Below, one piece after another: positions 1 through 12,782 of a stretch of 64,000 nucleotides of DNA (positions are counted from its first letter, which is position 1; each line of letters starts with the position of its first letter). This DNA comes from Hedera helix. Its lineage: Eukaryota > Streptophyta > Magnoliopsida > Apiales > Araliaceae. Below the pieces are notes generated by a model. That model saw nothing but the letters and a program-made list of their open reading frames with translations. It ran no database searches and had not been told where the DNA came from. The stretch spans positions 1,026,501 through 1,090,500 of the forward strand of contig OX359287.1 in NCBI GenBank assembly GCA_947179155.2. The letters run 5' to 3'. The translations under genes and the position numbers were made by a program.

Positions 1-977
1 TTTCAGTGATTTTCAACGTACATACAAAAGTTGGCGTTAATAATTCTATATACAACGCTTATTGTCAATAATATTTTTACTCGGATAATATCAATCACCT
101 TTTAAAAAGTAAAGTCAATTATAAGAAAAGACTGCTTAAGGAATTACATCATAATCTATTTTCTCAATTTCCTTGCAAAGGAACATTATAATGATGGTGC
201 TTTACAATAATAATATAAGTATGAAAATTCATTATTCTTTGTTTCTCTCTTCTTGTACAAAACTGTGTTGTAAATATATGGGACAAAATAATATTTAAAG
301 TTTCAATCTGGACAAAATAATTCATTTTTTTTTTTAAACTTGGGGACAAGTTCATTCTCTCTTCTACTTAAAACGTGTTTCATTAACATTGAAACACCAC
401 CACATATCCCATTTTATAACCCAGTAATGTTTGGCATTCGAATGTGTGGAGCTGAGTCCTTTATTATTAGTTTTCCCTTTAGATGTTAAAATTTGTGCAA
501 TATATATTTATTCTTATAAATCTTTTCAATATTAACTTCTAAATTTTGATTTTAATCCTTTTATTCTTTAAAAAATAAAAGTTTCATTATGAAATTAATT
601 TGTAAAGTTCTAAACATCAAAAACATAAATTCATTAAATATTAGTAGTCAAGACAAGAGAATTGCAAAATTCTTAACTACCAAATAAGTACTACCACATA
701 AAAGATTAAAACAAAAAACTTCAGAAATATTAGGGAACTTTAAATATTGCATGTACATGATGAAAACGGGCATACAAGGAAGGAGGATGTCAGATAATCT
801 AGTTTTACAAAAGCCTCCACCTCCAAGTTCATAATAGCTATAACTATAGAAGTGCTTAATTTATTATTCAGACGCCCAAAATGGAATTGCAAGTGCCATA
901 ATGTCTATTGTCTTTATAAGACACTTGATTCATTTCACACACCCACAAATCTCTGAGTAAACACAAACAGATATAGA
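1..977. other. AT-rich flank downstream of the DSK2 gene
   Basis: No coding region or recognisable element seen. The stretch is AT-rich with short ORFs of no recognisable content. The part next to 977 is presumably the 3' UTR and terminator of the ubiquilin gene on the minus strand, but no convincing polyadenylation signal decides the end. Confidence 0.5.
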
Positions 978-3900
978 CTATTGACCTTGGCTCCCTAAAA
1001 GTCTCTCCACGGCTGCATGCACATTTCCTGATGTAGCACGCAGCGCCCTGATATTCTCTTGGGTATCAAAGAAGCCCATTTCTTGAAGCTGTGACAGTTG
1101 AGATGCATAGAGTTCTTCTGGAGGCACTACAAGAACAAATATAAATAGTAGTAGTTCAGTGGAAGTGCCTAATGGAACAGTGAGAAGTTTAGCAAATTAA
1201 GTGCAATAAAGTAACATGGGAATTATACAATTAGGGGTGTTTGGAACAGTCAAGCCGCCACCGCCAGCTCCAAGTCCACTGAGTCCACCAAACATATTCA
1301 TCAACATATCCAGCCCCATATTGTTCTGTGCCGCCGTACCTTGAAAAAAAACATGAATATTTACTAAAAAAAATCATATTTTATAGTTTTTGCCATTTAG
1401 CCTTATCTGTTGCTTAGATACCTGTAGTCCCGCCGGTTTGAGCTGGCTCCCTGCAAGAGGGCACCAAAGGAAGGTAACTAAGGTTAGTCATCATCTGTGC
1501 CAATAAAATGATTATAAGAGCAGAAAAGCACTATAACTATCTATAGAGACAGCTATGGGAACCAGATAAAAATGTCCTATCAAAAGAATTAATATATCCA
1601 TCTGTCCACAACTTCATGTAGAGGTGTTTTCATCAATAGATAAAATAAAGAGTTCACTCATCCACTTGAATATGCTGTTACTTCTAGGAATCCAGGTACA
1701 GAAACATGTGCATACCACTGACCACATGGCATCCAGATATAGAAAGTCAAATATTGGGTTCATTGAAATCTGAAACAAGCAGCATGAAATCCTACAAGAC
1801 CAACATATCATCTAGTGACATTGATTTAAGAACCTTCAGATTGTGAAGAAAATAGAACCCACAACAGGAGCCTTTTCACTCGTGTGTAAGATTGCCTCTC
1901 CACCTTCTAAGATAAAATAGAGCAGTACCGTGAAATTAACTATCAGCTGAGAGTATGAGACAAAGCAACTGTTTACCAATCCATATGTGCACTTATTATC
2001 CAAATTGAATAAACAAAACTCAGTTGGATTTGTTCGTCTGATGCTTATAAGCTCACAAAATTTTCTTCTAAGCTCCTATGATATGCTAACAAATCACAAG
2101 GTTTTCTTCTCTGCCACTATGATAAGCTCACAAGGTTTTCTTCTTTGCTTCTACGAAATTCGATTATTCGGATAATAATTGTTACCTTCTGCGCAAAATG
2201 GTGTTTCAAGGTTTCGGATACTTCCCCTATATATATGTCTTCATGAATCTTTGGCTTAGAGGCTCATACTAATACGTGTACTATCAAACATTTCCTGTTA
2301 GTCAGAACAAATAACAGATAAGGAAGGCTACGCATCCATCTCCTATTTAATAGTTATGTAATCTAATTATATAGGCTGACAAAAGAAGTTGAGTTGTCAT
2401 TTGTCAATCACATTAAGGTCTTAATATCCATCAATATTTTACCTAAAAACAAGACAATGATGCAAAGATATCCTCTCTAACAGCTTTTCAAAAGGAATTT
2501 ACTCATTTTGACATAAAAGGCAAGTCAAACATGAAGTGATGTAGTAACAGACAGATGTATGAAAAGTATGATCATCTGGACTCTACCATTTGGTCGTCAA
2601 CATATACTAATGGTAGAACTTACACAACCTAACACTAAATTTTAATGTTTTTTGACATCTCACAAATTATATTATAGATCATTGGTTTTAATTCTTGATT
2701 CATGAGATTATTGATTTTATTTATATGTGTGTGCAAAAGCAATAATTTTGTGGCAGATATTGGTAAGTTGAGCATTATACTGCAATAGCATCATCCCCTA
2801 GCTACCAGATGAGTAACCTCAACCTGCCTATGCTGGATGGGATTGGATTTAATCCATCCTCAGGCCTTGGAGATGCATATATTGAGATAGGATTGAATGT
2901 CATGCCCCTAAAAGGTTGGATTAAATAAAACGCTAGCTCTGAAGAAGCATAGGGTAAAAAAAAACTCAGTATTACTGGTAAAGAAAACGAGATGGGACAA
3001 TGAAAATAAGAAAATAAAATAAAGAAAAAAAAGAATCTAATGAATCGCTACCAAATCAAGTCATATATGCAATAACTCTCACTTACTGAGTTGATTGCTG
3101 TCTGTTCTGCTGAGAAAGAAGTGTCTGATGTATTGACAACATCCGCTGCAAGAACAAATAGAAATCGTGAACATATATAGTACAATACATTCCACCATCA
3201 TTATTGATTCAAGTAAAATTAACAGTCACCAGCCAGTACCTTATGCATTATATTAATGGTTTTCTTATGCACATTAGATTGTTTGTGTGTGGGGTTTTTT
3301 GGGGTGGGGAGGCATGCGACGAGACAGACAGAGATATGACTACTAAAATTAATATACCTGCATCATTTCAGGCGAGGTAAGCTGACGAAGAACTTCCGGG
3401 TTCTGCATCATTTCTCTTAATTGAGGATTCATGTCCAGCATACTGCGGAGTTGAGGATTAGTGCCAAGAATCTGCAATTAAAGATATGCTTTAAAAATAA
3501 GAACGAAGCCCTCTGAAGCATCAAATCATCCCTCCACGAAACACACCATTTTACTAATAATACCTGATTCATATATTGTGGGCTTGAAAGCAGGCTTTGC
3601 ATCATCTGGGAAACACCTGGAGTCTGCAGGAGCTGATTCACTGCTGACGGATCAGGAATGCCCATTGTGAGATCCAACTCCGGGAGACCGAGCCCTCCTA
3701 ACCCACCAAGGCCTGCTGCCCTTGCGTCTCCTGTAGGATTTGACCGGGTGGCAGTGTTTGTTTGTGAACCTACTGAGAAACATAATTACAAGTTAGAGCT
3801 GGTAACATATTGATGGGCTTACAATAAAATTTTGACAGAGAACATCAGAAGGGGAGTTTTTATCTTTTTTACTGTTATAAGAAAATTCAGATATTGAAGG

Positions 3901-6900
3901 CAGTCAAGGCACCTTGAGGATTAAGATCAGCTTAATGGGTCATTATGCACTGTTGTTGCAAACATCATTTTCCTCTAACTACTGTCTAGAAACCACACAT
4001 ATTTCGACAAGGTCAATGTGGTAGTTCAGTCACCGACACTTCATGATCCTCTCTAGCACATGTTTGACTTCTATTTGCATGTTTATAATTCAAAGAAAAT
4101 AGTATTCATGTCATCACTTGTTTTCTACTCACTTACATATAGCTTAAAAAACCAGAGATGGAAGGAATAATGATCGGAAGAAACAGAAGAAATGTTCTAT
4201 CAACCCAAAATTAGACAAGAAAATTAATTCAAATAATAAGTAACCTACGTATGCTTTACAAGTATATATTCATATACATTCGCTAGCATAAATATATATA
4301 TATATATATTCTTGTTTTTATTTGCATAACATATTAATATTGATAATAATCTATTACACTGCATAGACACACTGACACTACAGATCCTAGAGATGTAGGA
4401 TATGAACACATTGAGGATACACAAAAGAACATTTCTTTAATATTTATTGTTAACATTTCTATTGAAACATGGATTGTAATAAGTAATCGAATGTCGTCTG
4501 TAGTGTCCTACATCTCTAGGAATCTGCTACCCGTGTCCATGTTCATACTTCATCATGTAGTAATAGATTACTATTGCACACAAAGTAACAAAAGGTTGGA
4601 AATCCCAAAATCAGGAAACCAGAAGGCAGATAAAGTTTAGGAAGAGTGAACAGATTTGATACCTACAGCGCTTCAATCAGTAACCCCCCCCCCCCCCCCC
4701 CCCCCCCCTCCTTTCCACCGAAATTACAAACATGGAATTCTGAGTTTGTTGAAAAGCCATAAACCTCTTTTAATAAGAGTAGAAAGGGTATAATGAGTCA
4801 CATCCACACCTGTGTTTACGCATCCTCTGATGAAAGTTTAATCAGTTTCAATTACTCCAAATATAAGTCTAGATTTGACAGGATAATACTCCAGAAAGTT
4901 GCCTGACTAAGTATTACAAATGAAAATTCCTACTATTATTATATCTTCATCAGCTTAAGAATCTTCAAGTACAACTTTCGCGCGCGGGATTATATTCCAG
5001 ATCTATCTTAGTTGCTTGGACAAGTTTTGCTGTGTGACAATTGCTTCCTACTCTCAACATGTCTTCTCATCTTTCAAAGATTAACATGTAATTTTTACTT
5101 ATATCAATATTTAGTATGACAGTGTAAGCAGATATAAAGTACTAGCATGAGCTAATAGCATAGTTGTCATGGCGTCACTTAGGCGTCTTGGCGATAGAGA
5201 AGATGGCATGGGGCTTGTCAACTTGAGGTTGGGTTGTTAAAGTGTGTGCCTTGGCAGCTCAGCCCAAGACTTGGTTATACCCATTACCCATAATGACCCA
5301 TGGGTGACCCATCAATTAAAAACAAGAGATAAAACCCTAAAATAAAAAATTGAGACTGCCTAAATTAGATCGCGACTCCTCCGACTCCTCTTCCTCCAAC
5401 ACTTCTTCAATCGCGACTCCTCTTCCTTGACTTCGGCAGACCCATCGCAGGTGATTGCGAACAACTACTGAGTTGACCCTCAACCCTTAGTTTCTCTTTT
5501 TCTCTCCTTCAATTGCAGCAATCCAATCCTACAACCTTCTCTCACACATTTGCTTCTCTATCTGTTTAGATTAAATGGCAATTTTCTTTTATTTCAAGTC
5601 TATTTAATACTTTAATTTCTTTTCTTTTTTTTTTTTGGAGGGGGGGGGGGGGGGGGGGGGGGTGTTGATTTGTCTTTACTTTCTTTTGCTATTGTTCCAA
5701 AATGTTATATTAAATTATTGGTAAAGATTATTTTATGAAAACGCTTCATGTTAATAAAATATTGATATATTATATTAAATTATTGATATAAGATTATTTT
5801 ACTTCATGTTAATTATTGTTCCAAAATGTTATATAAAATTATTGGTAAGAAAAAATGTTAAGGTTATGAGTCAGGAAGCATCCTACGCTTTAAAGGTCAA
5901 CTCTTCATGTTAATAAAATATTATATATTCTGTGATTTATATCCTTGCTATTTGCCAATACATAAAGCTTTATAAAATAGGCAGAGAACACTTAGCCACT
6001 TAGGTCGGTAGTAATATGTTTTGTGAATTGTTATTATACTTTAAAGTTCAACAATACACTAGGTAGGTTATGTGATGAGTGATTGTTTACTTTTTGCATT
6101 AAAATTTATAAGTGTAAACACTATTTATTAAGTGTTGAGTGTTAATAGTTAAGAACTAAATTATTAATATACTAATACATTCAAAAGTAAAAAATATAAA
6201 GATAGATCAATTTTGTCTTATATTTTTTTATTTTGTATTTGATTGTTATTACTAAGTAATCCCTACTTCCTCAAAAGAATGACTAAAAATATAATTATTT
6301 TTGTCCCAAAAAATATGAGATAAAGTACATAAAGTGAAGGATAATTATGTCATTTAGTGGGATACATTAGTATAAAAAAATAAAATTACTCATCACTTTA
6401 TGAATCTTATGAGACCACTAAGGATAAATTTGAAACTTTATTTAATATCTTTCCTCTACTTTTGCATTTCTTAATATACGTGAAATTTGTACTTTACTCA
6501 TCATTTTAAAGATGGAAGAAGTATTTACATAATTACGTTTTTAATGGTATTCCATAGTGTTATGTTTTGGGCTTTAATTTGTATGAAATTTTATTGTCAA
6601 TATACTTGTGAAGTAAAATAAATAATATATAAGTTACACACTGTGAAACACTGGTCGCCTTAAGGAATGTCATGGCGGTCACCTTGTAACCTAGGCGTTC
6701 TGGCGGTCGGCTACCACCATATTTCGCCATGGTGCCGTGACAACTATGGCTAATAGCAAAATCAAAGCTAGCAGCCAGCCATTGTATCTCTTCCTATGTA
6801 GCATAGTTTCCAAATAAGCCCATCTATTGGATCATATAGGCAAGTACTGGAATGAAAATGTGGTTCTAAAAAGAATAAGACACTGAAGCTTACCACCAGT

Positions 6901-9366
6901 ACCACCCCAAGGGTTAGGAAGTGGATTACTATTTGGAACAGCAGTCCCTGCAGCTGTTTCAGACCCAGTAGTTGAAGAGTTGTTAGAGCCACCTGTGGCT
7001 TGGGCACCACCACCCTGGTTCCCCAAAAGAGCTGCAAATGGGTTTGATCCCAAATCATTTCCAGTGCCTCCGCCCATTGTAGTAGCATTTAGAAAAGGTT
7101 CCTGAACATTTTCATACATGCGCCTGAGCATGTTAAACCCTTCGGGAGAAGATTCAATGTTACTCATTGCCCTATCAGTGTTGCGCATCATCTCACGCAT
7201 GAGCTCAGGGTTCCTTGCAGCTTCCAATGTCTGTCTAAGGATGCCAGGGTCATTAAGAATATGAGCAAGCTCTGGGTTGCGGTCAATAATCTCACGCATT
7301 TGGGGATTGCTCATAATCAAATTGCGCATCAAGTCTGGGTTATTCATTAAATTTTGAATGGCTGGTGTATTTATTATTTCTCGCATCATGTTCGGATTCT
7401 GAGTTAATTGCTGCTGCACTTGTTCAAATTCTGGAAGTCCAGCCCCAAATAAACCAGAAGCACCAGTGCCTCCACCTGTACCTAAACCAAGCCCACCAAG
7501 CCCAGGAAATAGTGATGCCCCAACACCGGCACCTCCAAAGCCCCCTCCATCATTGGAATTGACATGTTGGGCAACCTCTGGAGTGGTATTAGCATTTCCA
7601 ACACTAGCAGTAGCAGCAACAGGTGTCAATGCAGCAGGAGAAGAACCACGAACCATGTGAACAGTATGATCAGCCTGAAGACCTGCAGCAGCAGCATAGA
7701 ATGGGGAAAACATATCTATTAAAGGAAAAAATAAGAGAACAATCTTATATCACAAACAAACATGAGAACAATTTCAATGAGTTGCAGTGCAGAAATAAAA
7801 TCATACGAATGATATATGAGTAAATAATAACAGAATGCACCAGAAAATGATAAGAGAAGTTCTGCTCCCCAATTCAATCACAACCACCTATGTCAATTCA
7901 TAAGTGTATGACTAAAAGGAAAATGCTATGTCAGCCAATAATTAAATAAAGAACCAAGCTTTCAGTGACTACAAAGTGCTCGACAATATTGGATAACACT
8001 ACGGTTGAATAACAGATGAAGCATAATTTCATTGGGCTGACCAAAAACAAAATATAAACTGTGTTGATTCAAAAACCATGATATTAGTTTAAATTGAATT
8101 GGATGGCATCGACCTAACAAAACCCTACAATTTCTTTAGGCAAATTAGGACCCTAGTTTCGAGAGAATTAGCTGTCGACACTCGCAAGAATTTAAGGTTC
8201 AGTAAAGTTAAATGATGTAAAAGACTGAATTATCAAACCATGTTTCTAAGAAGGAATCATCATTAACCAATGCAGTAAGCACTGCAGGCAGGTGGCAGCT
8301 CCATAGGCAGTAAAATGAAGTTTTAAATCACTGCAGACTGATACACCCTCCGTCTAGAAATGAGAGATCTATTTTTCTGGTTAATTTTACAAGTATTAAG
8401 GCTTGCATTGAACACACTTAGAACTATTTTCTTAAAATGATTTTTTCAATATTACACTTAGAAGAATATTTTACGCATGCCCTGCTATCAAAAAAAATTA
8501 TACTTAGAAGAGTAAAATATTTATTAGGTGAACTTTAAATTGTAAAAATAATTATGTCTAGGTATGTCAAATAAGAATCTTAATATTCAGAAAAACAAAC
8601 TAAAAGATAATCATAGAAATAAGACTCTCATTTCCATATATAAGTAGTATAACTTGGTTGTCAATCCAATCTACCTCTTTTTCTTTCAAAGATTTCTCAC
8701 CCCCAAAAAAAAAATTCCTTTCTTGGGAGAGGGGGAATTTCTTAAAAAGAACACTGAGATCCAAATATCTCAGAATCCTCATTTGTACCTTTATTAGTTG
8801 AACATCCATGAGAATAAAAAGAGAATGAAATGCAATTACAGCAAAAAAAAGTATCAATGTATGGTAGCAAAAGGAAAGAATCAGATAATTGTAACGGCAA
8901 AATTAAATTGTTGTGACTGGTCACTCAAATTAGATACTAAGACTTGAAGAACTCATCTGAATCTACACAAAACGGAATTCAAAATCATAACATTTCTAGC
9001 TGATAAAATGCACGAAAACCATATATAAATCTAAACTCTAATCCATAAAACGAAATTAAACATTAACTACCCAATTCTAAAATTGAACGAACTAAAGAAA
9101 GAGAAGTATCAGTTACCATAGCTGTCTAGGATTTGATCGTCCTTCAAGATCCGGCCTTTGTAAATCAGCCTCTGTTGATCAGCAGGCACGTCGCAGTTCT
9201 GGGCGAGAACACCTTTGAAGTCAGCGACAGTGGATCCGAGGGCGGTCCGCACAGAGAACTTGGAGCCATTAGAGCATCGAACGTTAATGAGGACCACCTC
9301 TTCACTACCACCAGCGACGGCGACGGCTGCGGCTGCCGACTGAGTTGACTCGCCCTCGGCGCCCAT
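978..9366 (-). CDS. DSK2: Ubiquilin, ubiquitin-domain protein DSK2-like (8 exons, 568 aa)
   Basis: Shuttle receptor of the DSK2/ubiquilin family: a UBL domain docks on the proteasome and a UBA domain binds ubiquitinated cargo (family knowledge; in plants also linked to autophagy). Exons read from splice sites, minus strand: 9366-9117, 7682-6894, 3769-3564, 3471-3358, 3145-3087, 1450-1422, 1339-1229, 1126-978. They sum to 1707 nt, an intact 568-codon frame. UBL is about residues 25-96, split by intron 1 inside a Gly codon. A Gly-rich linker follows, then Met/Asn/Pro-rich STI1 repeats from about 169-290 and 385-470, and a C-terminal UBA about 526-568 with the MGFFD motif. Length is close to the roughly 540-550 aa of Arabidopsis DSK2a/b. 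Exon 6 is only 29 nt. The start is the first ATG before the UBL. Intron 2 (3.1 kb) and intron 1 (1.4 kb) contain transposons but leave splice sites intact, so the gene looks functional. Confidence 0.95.
4339..4575. repeat. Inverted-repeat, MITE-like unit in DSK2 intron 2
   Basis: The two ends carry an imperfect inverted repeat: TAATCTATTAC on the left and its complement GTAATAGATTA on the right. Further in, the segment CCTAGAGATGTAGGA is mirrored by TCCTACATCTCTAGG near 4508-4522. This fits a small foldback element. No target duplication could be fixed and I do not recognise the family. Confidence 0.45.
4683..4708. repeat. Poly(C) tract of about 26 nt
   Basis: Uninterrupted run of C in DSK2 intron 2, so poly(G) on the transcribed strand. 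Homopolymer lengths of this size are often unreliable in assemblies. Confidence 0.85.
5641..5662. repeat. Poly(G) tract of about 22 nt
   Basis: Nearly pure run of G inside the hAT element, preceded by a T-rich run. Lies about 0.95 kb from a poly(C) tract in the same intron. Confidence 0.8.
6257..6523. mobile_element. Stowaway-like MITE nested in the hAT element
   Basis: Both ends show the Stowaway-type pattern: TA followed by a CCCTACTTCC-like or CTTCTTCCAT-like motif and then an A-rich inner part (left AAAAGAATGACT, right complement AAAATGATGAGT). The roughly 267-bp length and TA borders fit Tc1/mariner-derived MITEs. The terminal repeats are imperfect, so it is an old copy. Confidence 0.5.
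8342..8649. mobile_element. Stowaway-like MITE in DSK2 intron 1
   Basis: Begins TACACCCTCCGTCTAGAAATG, close to the Stowaway consensus end, and ends with a complementary segment containing GAAATGAGAGTCTTATTT on the other strand. TA at both borders. About 308 bp, no coding capacity. Confidence 0.6.
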
Positions 9367-9765
9367 TTGAAATCGGGGAAATAAAATACAAGAATGAAAT
9401 GGGATGGATCAAAAACCCTAACCTCCTCGAAATAATCAGAGACGAAGGTAAGATGAGTAAAATTCCTGGCTTTATGGAAAAGAAAAGAACTGGGATAAAT
9501 ATAGACAACCAGTTTGTGATGGTGGGAGAAAGAAAATAAATAATAATTGTTGTTTATGATTATTTATTTTTTTTAACAAAAGAGTCAAAAATGAGGGGCA
9601 GGTTGGACCAAGAAGACGAACGGAAAGAGAGAGAATGAGATATAATGGATGGATGGATGGATATTCGTAATATGGCATGTCTTAATATTGTTTCGCAAGC
9701 TATTACACACTTTTAGGTGATGGTGGGCGGAAAAATTATTTTATGTTTTTGGAGAAAAATAACGG
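9367..9765 (-). promoter_or_regulatory. 5' leader and promoter region of DSK2, with possible TATA box
   Basis: On the minus strand TATATTTATC lies at 9504-9495, about 130 bp upstream of the ATG, a reasonable TATA box with a leader of about 100 nt. The ATGGATGG repeat at about 9645-9662 is a short microsatellite. The outer retrotransposon's LTR begins at 9766, so the intact upstream region of this gene is only about 400 bp. Confidence 0.45.
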
Positions 9766-10157
9766 TATTGGGATATAATTATTTGAGTTCGAGTATGACG
9801 TAATTTACTTTATTTAAATATTTTGGATTTGATTTTGGCTCATATATATTTATTTTAGCAATTTGTATAGTGAAAAAGTTCTTATTAAAATAAGTTTATG
9901 TTTCTTTATTTAGGGAAGATAAGGAAGTCAAATTTGGAAGAAAATTTATTAATAATTACTTGGTGATATAAAGTAACTTTACGAGAATACCCCTAACCCT
10001 AATTGGATTAAGGTGAGTATAGCATTTATAAATATGACACAAGCAAGGGATTAAAGATTCAACACAATTCTTTAAAATACACAGAACCATTATTTTTTCA
10101 ATACTTAGACTCTTCATTATTTTAGATAAATCTATAAACACAACCATTATACTAGTG

Positions 10158-10197
<40 letters not shown>

Positions 10198-10332
10198 ATT
10201 TTTTTTTAATTGGATTTTCACGTAAAATCTCTTGTGTTCTTATATTAATTTTCTACGACTTATTTATGTTTGATGTCTTTTTTATTCGTTGTTTAGCGAT
10301 TTAAACGAGTGGTACAAAATTTGGCATTAACA
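9766..10332 (+). mobile_element. 5' LTR of the outer (old) Ty3/gypsy element
   Basis: Collinear along its full length with 26040-26586, at roughly 80 percent identity judged by eye. Shared landmarks include ATATAATTATTTG at the start, TTAATAATTACTTG in the middle, a (CT)n tract, and GTAAAA..CTCTTGTGTTCTT near the end. It ends in CA at 10332, directly before a primer-binding-site-like TGGTGCTAGAAGAAGGG. The first bases are TATTGG where the other copy has TGTTGG, so the terminal TG is mutated. I could not find a convincing 5-bp duplication around the outer element. Confidence 0.8.
10161..10193 (+). repeat. (CT)n microsatellite inside the LTR
   Basis: About 16 CT units. The other LTR copy has only a handful of units at the same place (about 26435-26449), so the tract has expanded or contracted since insertion. 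Confidence 0.85.
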
Positions 10333-10333
10333 T

Positions 10334-10350
10334 TGGTGCTAGAAGAAGGG
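10334..10350 (+). other. Primer binding site of the outer element
   Basis: TGGTGCTAGAAGAAGGG lies one base after the LTR end. It is nearly the same as the TGGCGCTAGAAGGAGGG site of the nested Tat element (25027-25011, minus), so both likely used the same tRNA primer; I cannot name the tRNA without a comparison. Confidence 0.65.
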
Positions 10351-10402
10351 TCTTGGTTCTGTTTAAAAATCACAGCATGATTAAACAAGGTGTGGTCTAA
10401 TT

Positions 10403-11547
10403 ATGAAGCTGCAACGTGATCGGGTGGAAATGAATGATTCGTCAAAACCATTATCTTCTCATACGACGAAGGATTCTATGAAGGATAGGTTGGGACCCTC
10501 CATCCAGCAAGGAATTTCTATGACGTCGCATTCAAATTCAGTAAGCGCGGAAGTTGTTTCCTTCCCCTAACTCTCCAAACTTAGACCATGGGAGGGAGAT
10601 AAACATTCAAACTTCTGCTCTTAGACATCGGCAGACAGAGGGCGGCTCGGCCAATCAAAGAGTTATCATCAAGAAGCAGAGGATTCAAGCAACGGAGGGA
10701 GCCTTGCTATCATTGCAACATTAAAGAAAAGAATGAGTTGCACTGCTAGTAGAGTTGAAGAAGGATGAGGAGTCGCGGAACACCATTCGAGGATCAAGGG
10801 CATCTACGCCACAAAGTCAATCAGTTCGAGGACGAGTGAATGATCCCCCCACACCATAGAGGGAGAGGTGTCGTAGTTATGGACCGTTGAGGCCAATTCC
10901 GAATCAGCACAAAGATGGTGGGCAACCTTCTCCTTAGGACAGGGAGTCAACTCATTCAAACCGAAGAAGACAGTCTCGGTCCCCCCCCCCCCCCCCCGGT
11001 CAGGATGTTACAATCGCAATCATGATGATCCAAGGCAAGCCCGTCACACGAAAGGCGATAGGGAACAAGAGCATGATGGTAAAACGACCCGGTCTAGGGG
11101 TCTCGAAGAAGAACATAATAATCGAGGGGATGGGGGTACCCGGTAAGCCCAATCCTCGGGAAACGTCACAAATCAGATAATATAACGTGATGATTCATAT
11201 CCTATCATGAAGAGGATGGTAGAGTTGGAGCGACAGCTAGCCGAGGTGAAATCAGTTTCAAGGCAGACGGACACCAAGTCTCATTTCTTAGTCACAATTA
11301 ATTTGGAGAAAGCCGACCCGAAGATGAAGTTGCCACCTTTGAAGTCTTTTAACGACATCGGGGACCCTTACAATCACACCAATTCATACGAGATTATCAT
11401 GGGATACTACAACCACTCAGATACAGAGATGTGCAAGATATTTATAACAACACTGAAAAAGACGGCAAAGTAGTAGATAGTTTTCTTACCCCCCTAGGTA
11501 GTATAAATTCATGGAAGGAGCTTTCAGAAAAGTTTCATGATCGGTTC
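10403..11547 (+). pseudogene. Degenerate gag of the outer Ty3/gypsy element, 5' part
   Basis: Starts at ATG 10403 and reads as a low-complexity N-terminal region with stops and frameshifts. The conserved Retrotrans_gag core begins at about 11300 (motifs SFNDIGDPYNH, then CKIFITTLKKTA and INSWKELSEKFHDRF). These match, segment by segment, the gag of the nested Tat element at 24471-23317 (YDGTGDPHDHTYSFEQGMHF, LSTLKKTAREW, SWEELQEQFHNRF). The reading is broken by a TAG and a frameshift near 11471, and then cut by the insertion at 11548; the rest resumes at 15129. A poly(C) run at 10981-10997 also sits here. Confidence 0.75.
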
Positions 11548-12782
11548 TGTGACGACCCCAAATCCGAGTTCTTTAACCTCGGTTTTGGTTCTCACTGTAC
11601 AATACTTAACAACAATGAAATACATAAATTGCATTCAAACTACGCGGAATAATACAAAAGGTTCTTTATCACAAGGCTACACTTCCCAAGGTCTATTAAT
11701 CTTAATCGTAACATTACATATCTTATGGAAAATACAAAAGATTTACAAAAGAAATTCATAACAGTAATTTAAACTAGCATGCATCTATTAAAACTACGCA
11801 TTCGCTTTCCCCTTGCCTTTGTCTGATTTAAAGCATTCGGGCTTAGCTGAAATATAGTCATATAGCAAGAATGAGCAACTAAATGGCTCAACAAGTTTAT
11901 AAACAGCAACATAAAATATATCATGATGAAGGGAAATAACTTCAAGTTTTTCAATAATAACAATTGTGAAAGATAACAAGAATCCATGTTCAATAAAAGA
12001 ATGGATTGGCTCTTTACTGCTGAGTGGTCTTTAATGACCATGAACTGCTGCTAAGGTAGAACAGACATACAATGTCCGACACCTTGTTAAAAATAACGGG
12101 ACACTCGAGGGGATCAGTCCTCTCATATTCTATGTATATGCATAACATTTAGATTTCTTGCGCGCATTCAGTTTCCCGACAAATAAAAATCCCCTTTAAC
12201 TAGGGTTGTTCTTTCTCAGTCTTACTGTAAGAATCCACACCAGCCAATGGTTTGGATAAACTTTTATGATATTCAATTAAATGAATTCAAACATACATTT
12301 GTCTAGCCGAAACAATTAACTTAGACATTCTTAAACAGTTCGTGAATTTATGAACTATAACAGTTGCAAAAGCACTATGTGCGAATATAGTAATCAATAA
12401 CGATGTGAAGTAATTTTCGATAATTCTTTCACTCAAAGGTCTGTCAAATAACTACGAGTGTAGATACTTGCTCAACAATAATTGAATTGCTCAATGTAAA
12501 TAAGGTTGAAGAATACTTGCAACAATAAATACAAGATAAGATGTAGAAAACTTGCCTCGTGTGTCGTCTACGGCTAACCAACTTAATTTAACAATTCTTG
12601 AATGGACTTACCAATTAAATCAGTTTGATCTTAAATTAGTATCATATACACATTAGTATAATGACCTTTATAACTTTTACGATCAAATTAATTATCTAAT
12701 TATGGGTATATAAACACATAGGCGATAATATCACTATTTGATAATATTTCAAACACAAGAACCTATATTAATATTTAATTAA

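Larger units (their letters stand above)
5159..6748. mobile_element. Non-autonomous hAT-like element in DSK2 intron 2 (1.59 kb)
   Basis: Terminal inverted repeats begin CATAGTTGTCA at both ends (11 bp perfect, then GC-rich imperfect matches with GGCG motifs). The element is flanked by the 8-bp direct duplication GCTAATAG at 5151-5158 and 6749-6756, the hallmark size for hAT elements. No transposase ORF is present, so it is non-autonomous. A further Stowaway-like MITE (6257-6523) lies inside it and a poly(G) tract is at about 5641-5662. If the duplication were read as 9 bp the ends would no longer be symmetrical, which favours hAT over Mutator-like. Confidence 0.8.

Noticed and set aside
5151..6757. 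Reading the hAT-like element as a Mutator-like element with a 9-bp duplication
   Set aside because: GCTAATAGC can be read as 9 bp on both sides, but then the terminal repeats are not symmetrical; with 8 bp both ends are CATAGTTGTCA.
6768..7088. ORF of 106 codons on the minus strand
   Set aside because: It overlaps DSK2 exon 2 in another frame; the DSK2 frame has clear domains and splice sites.
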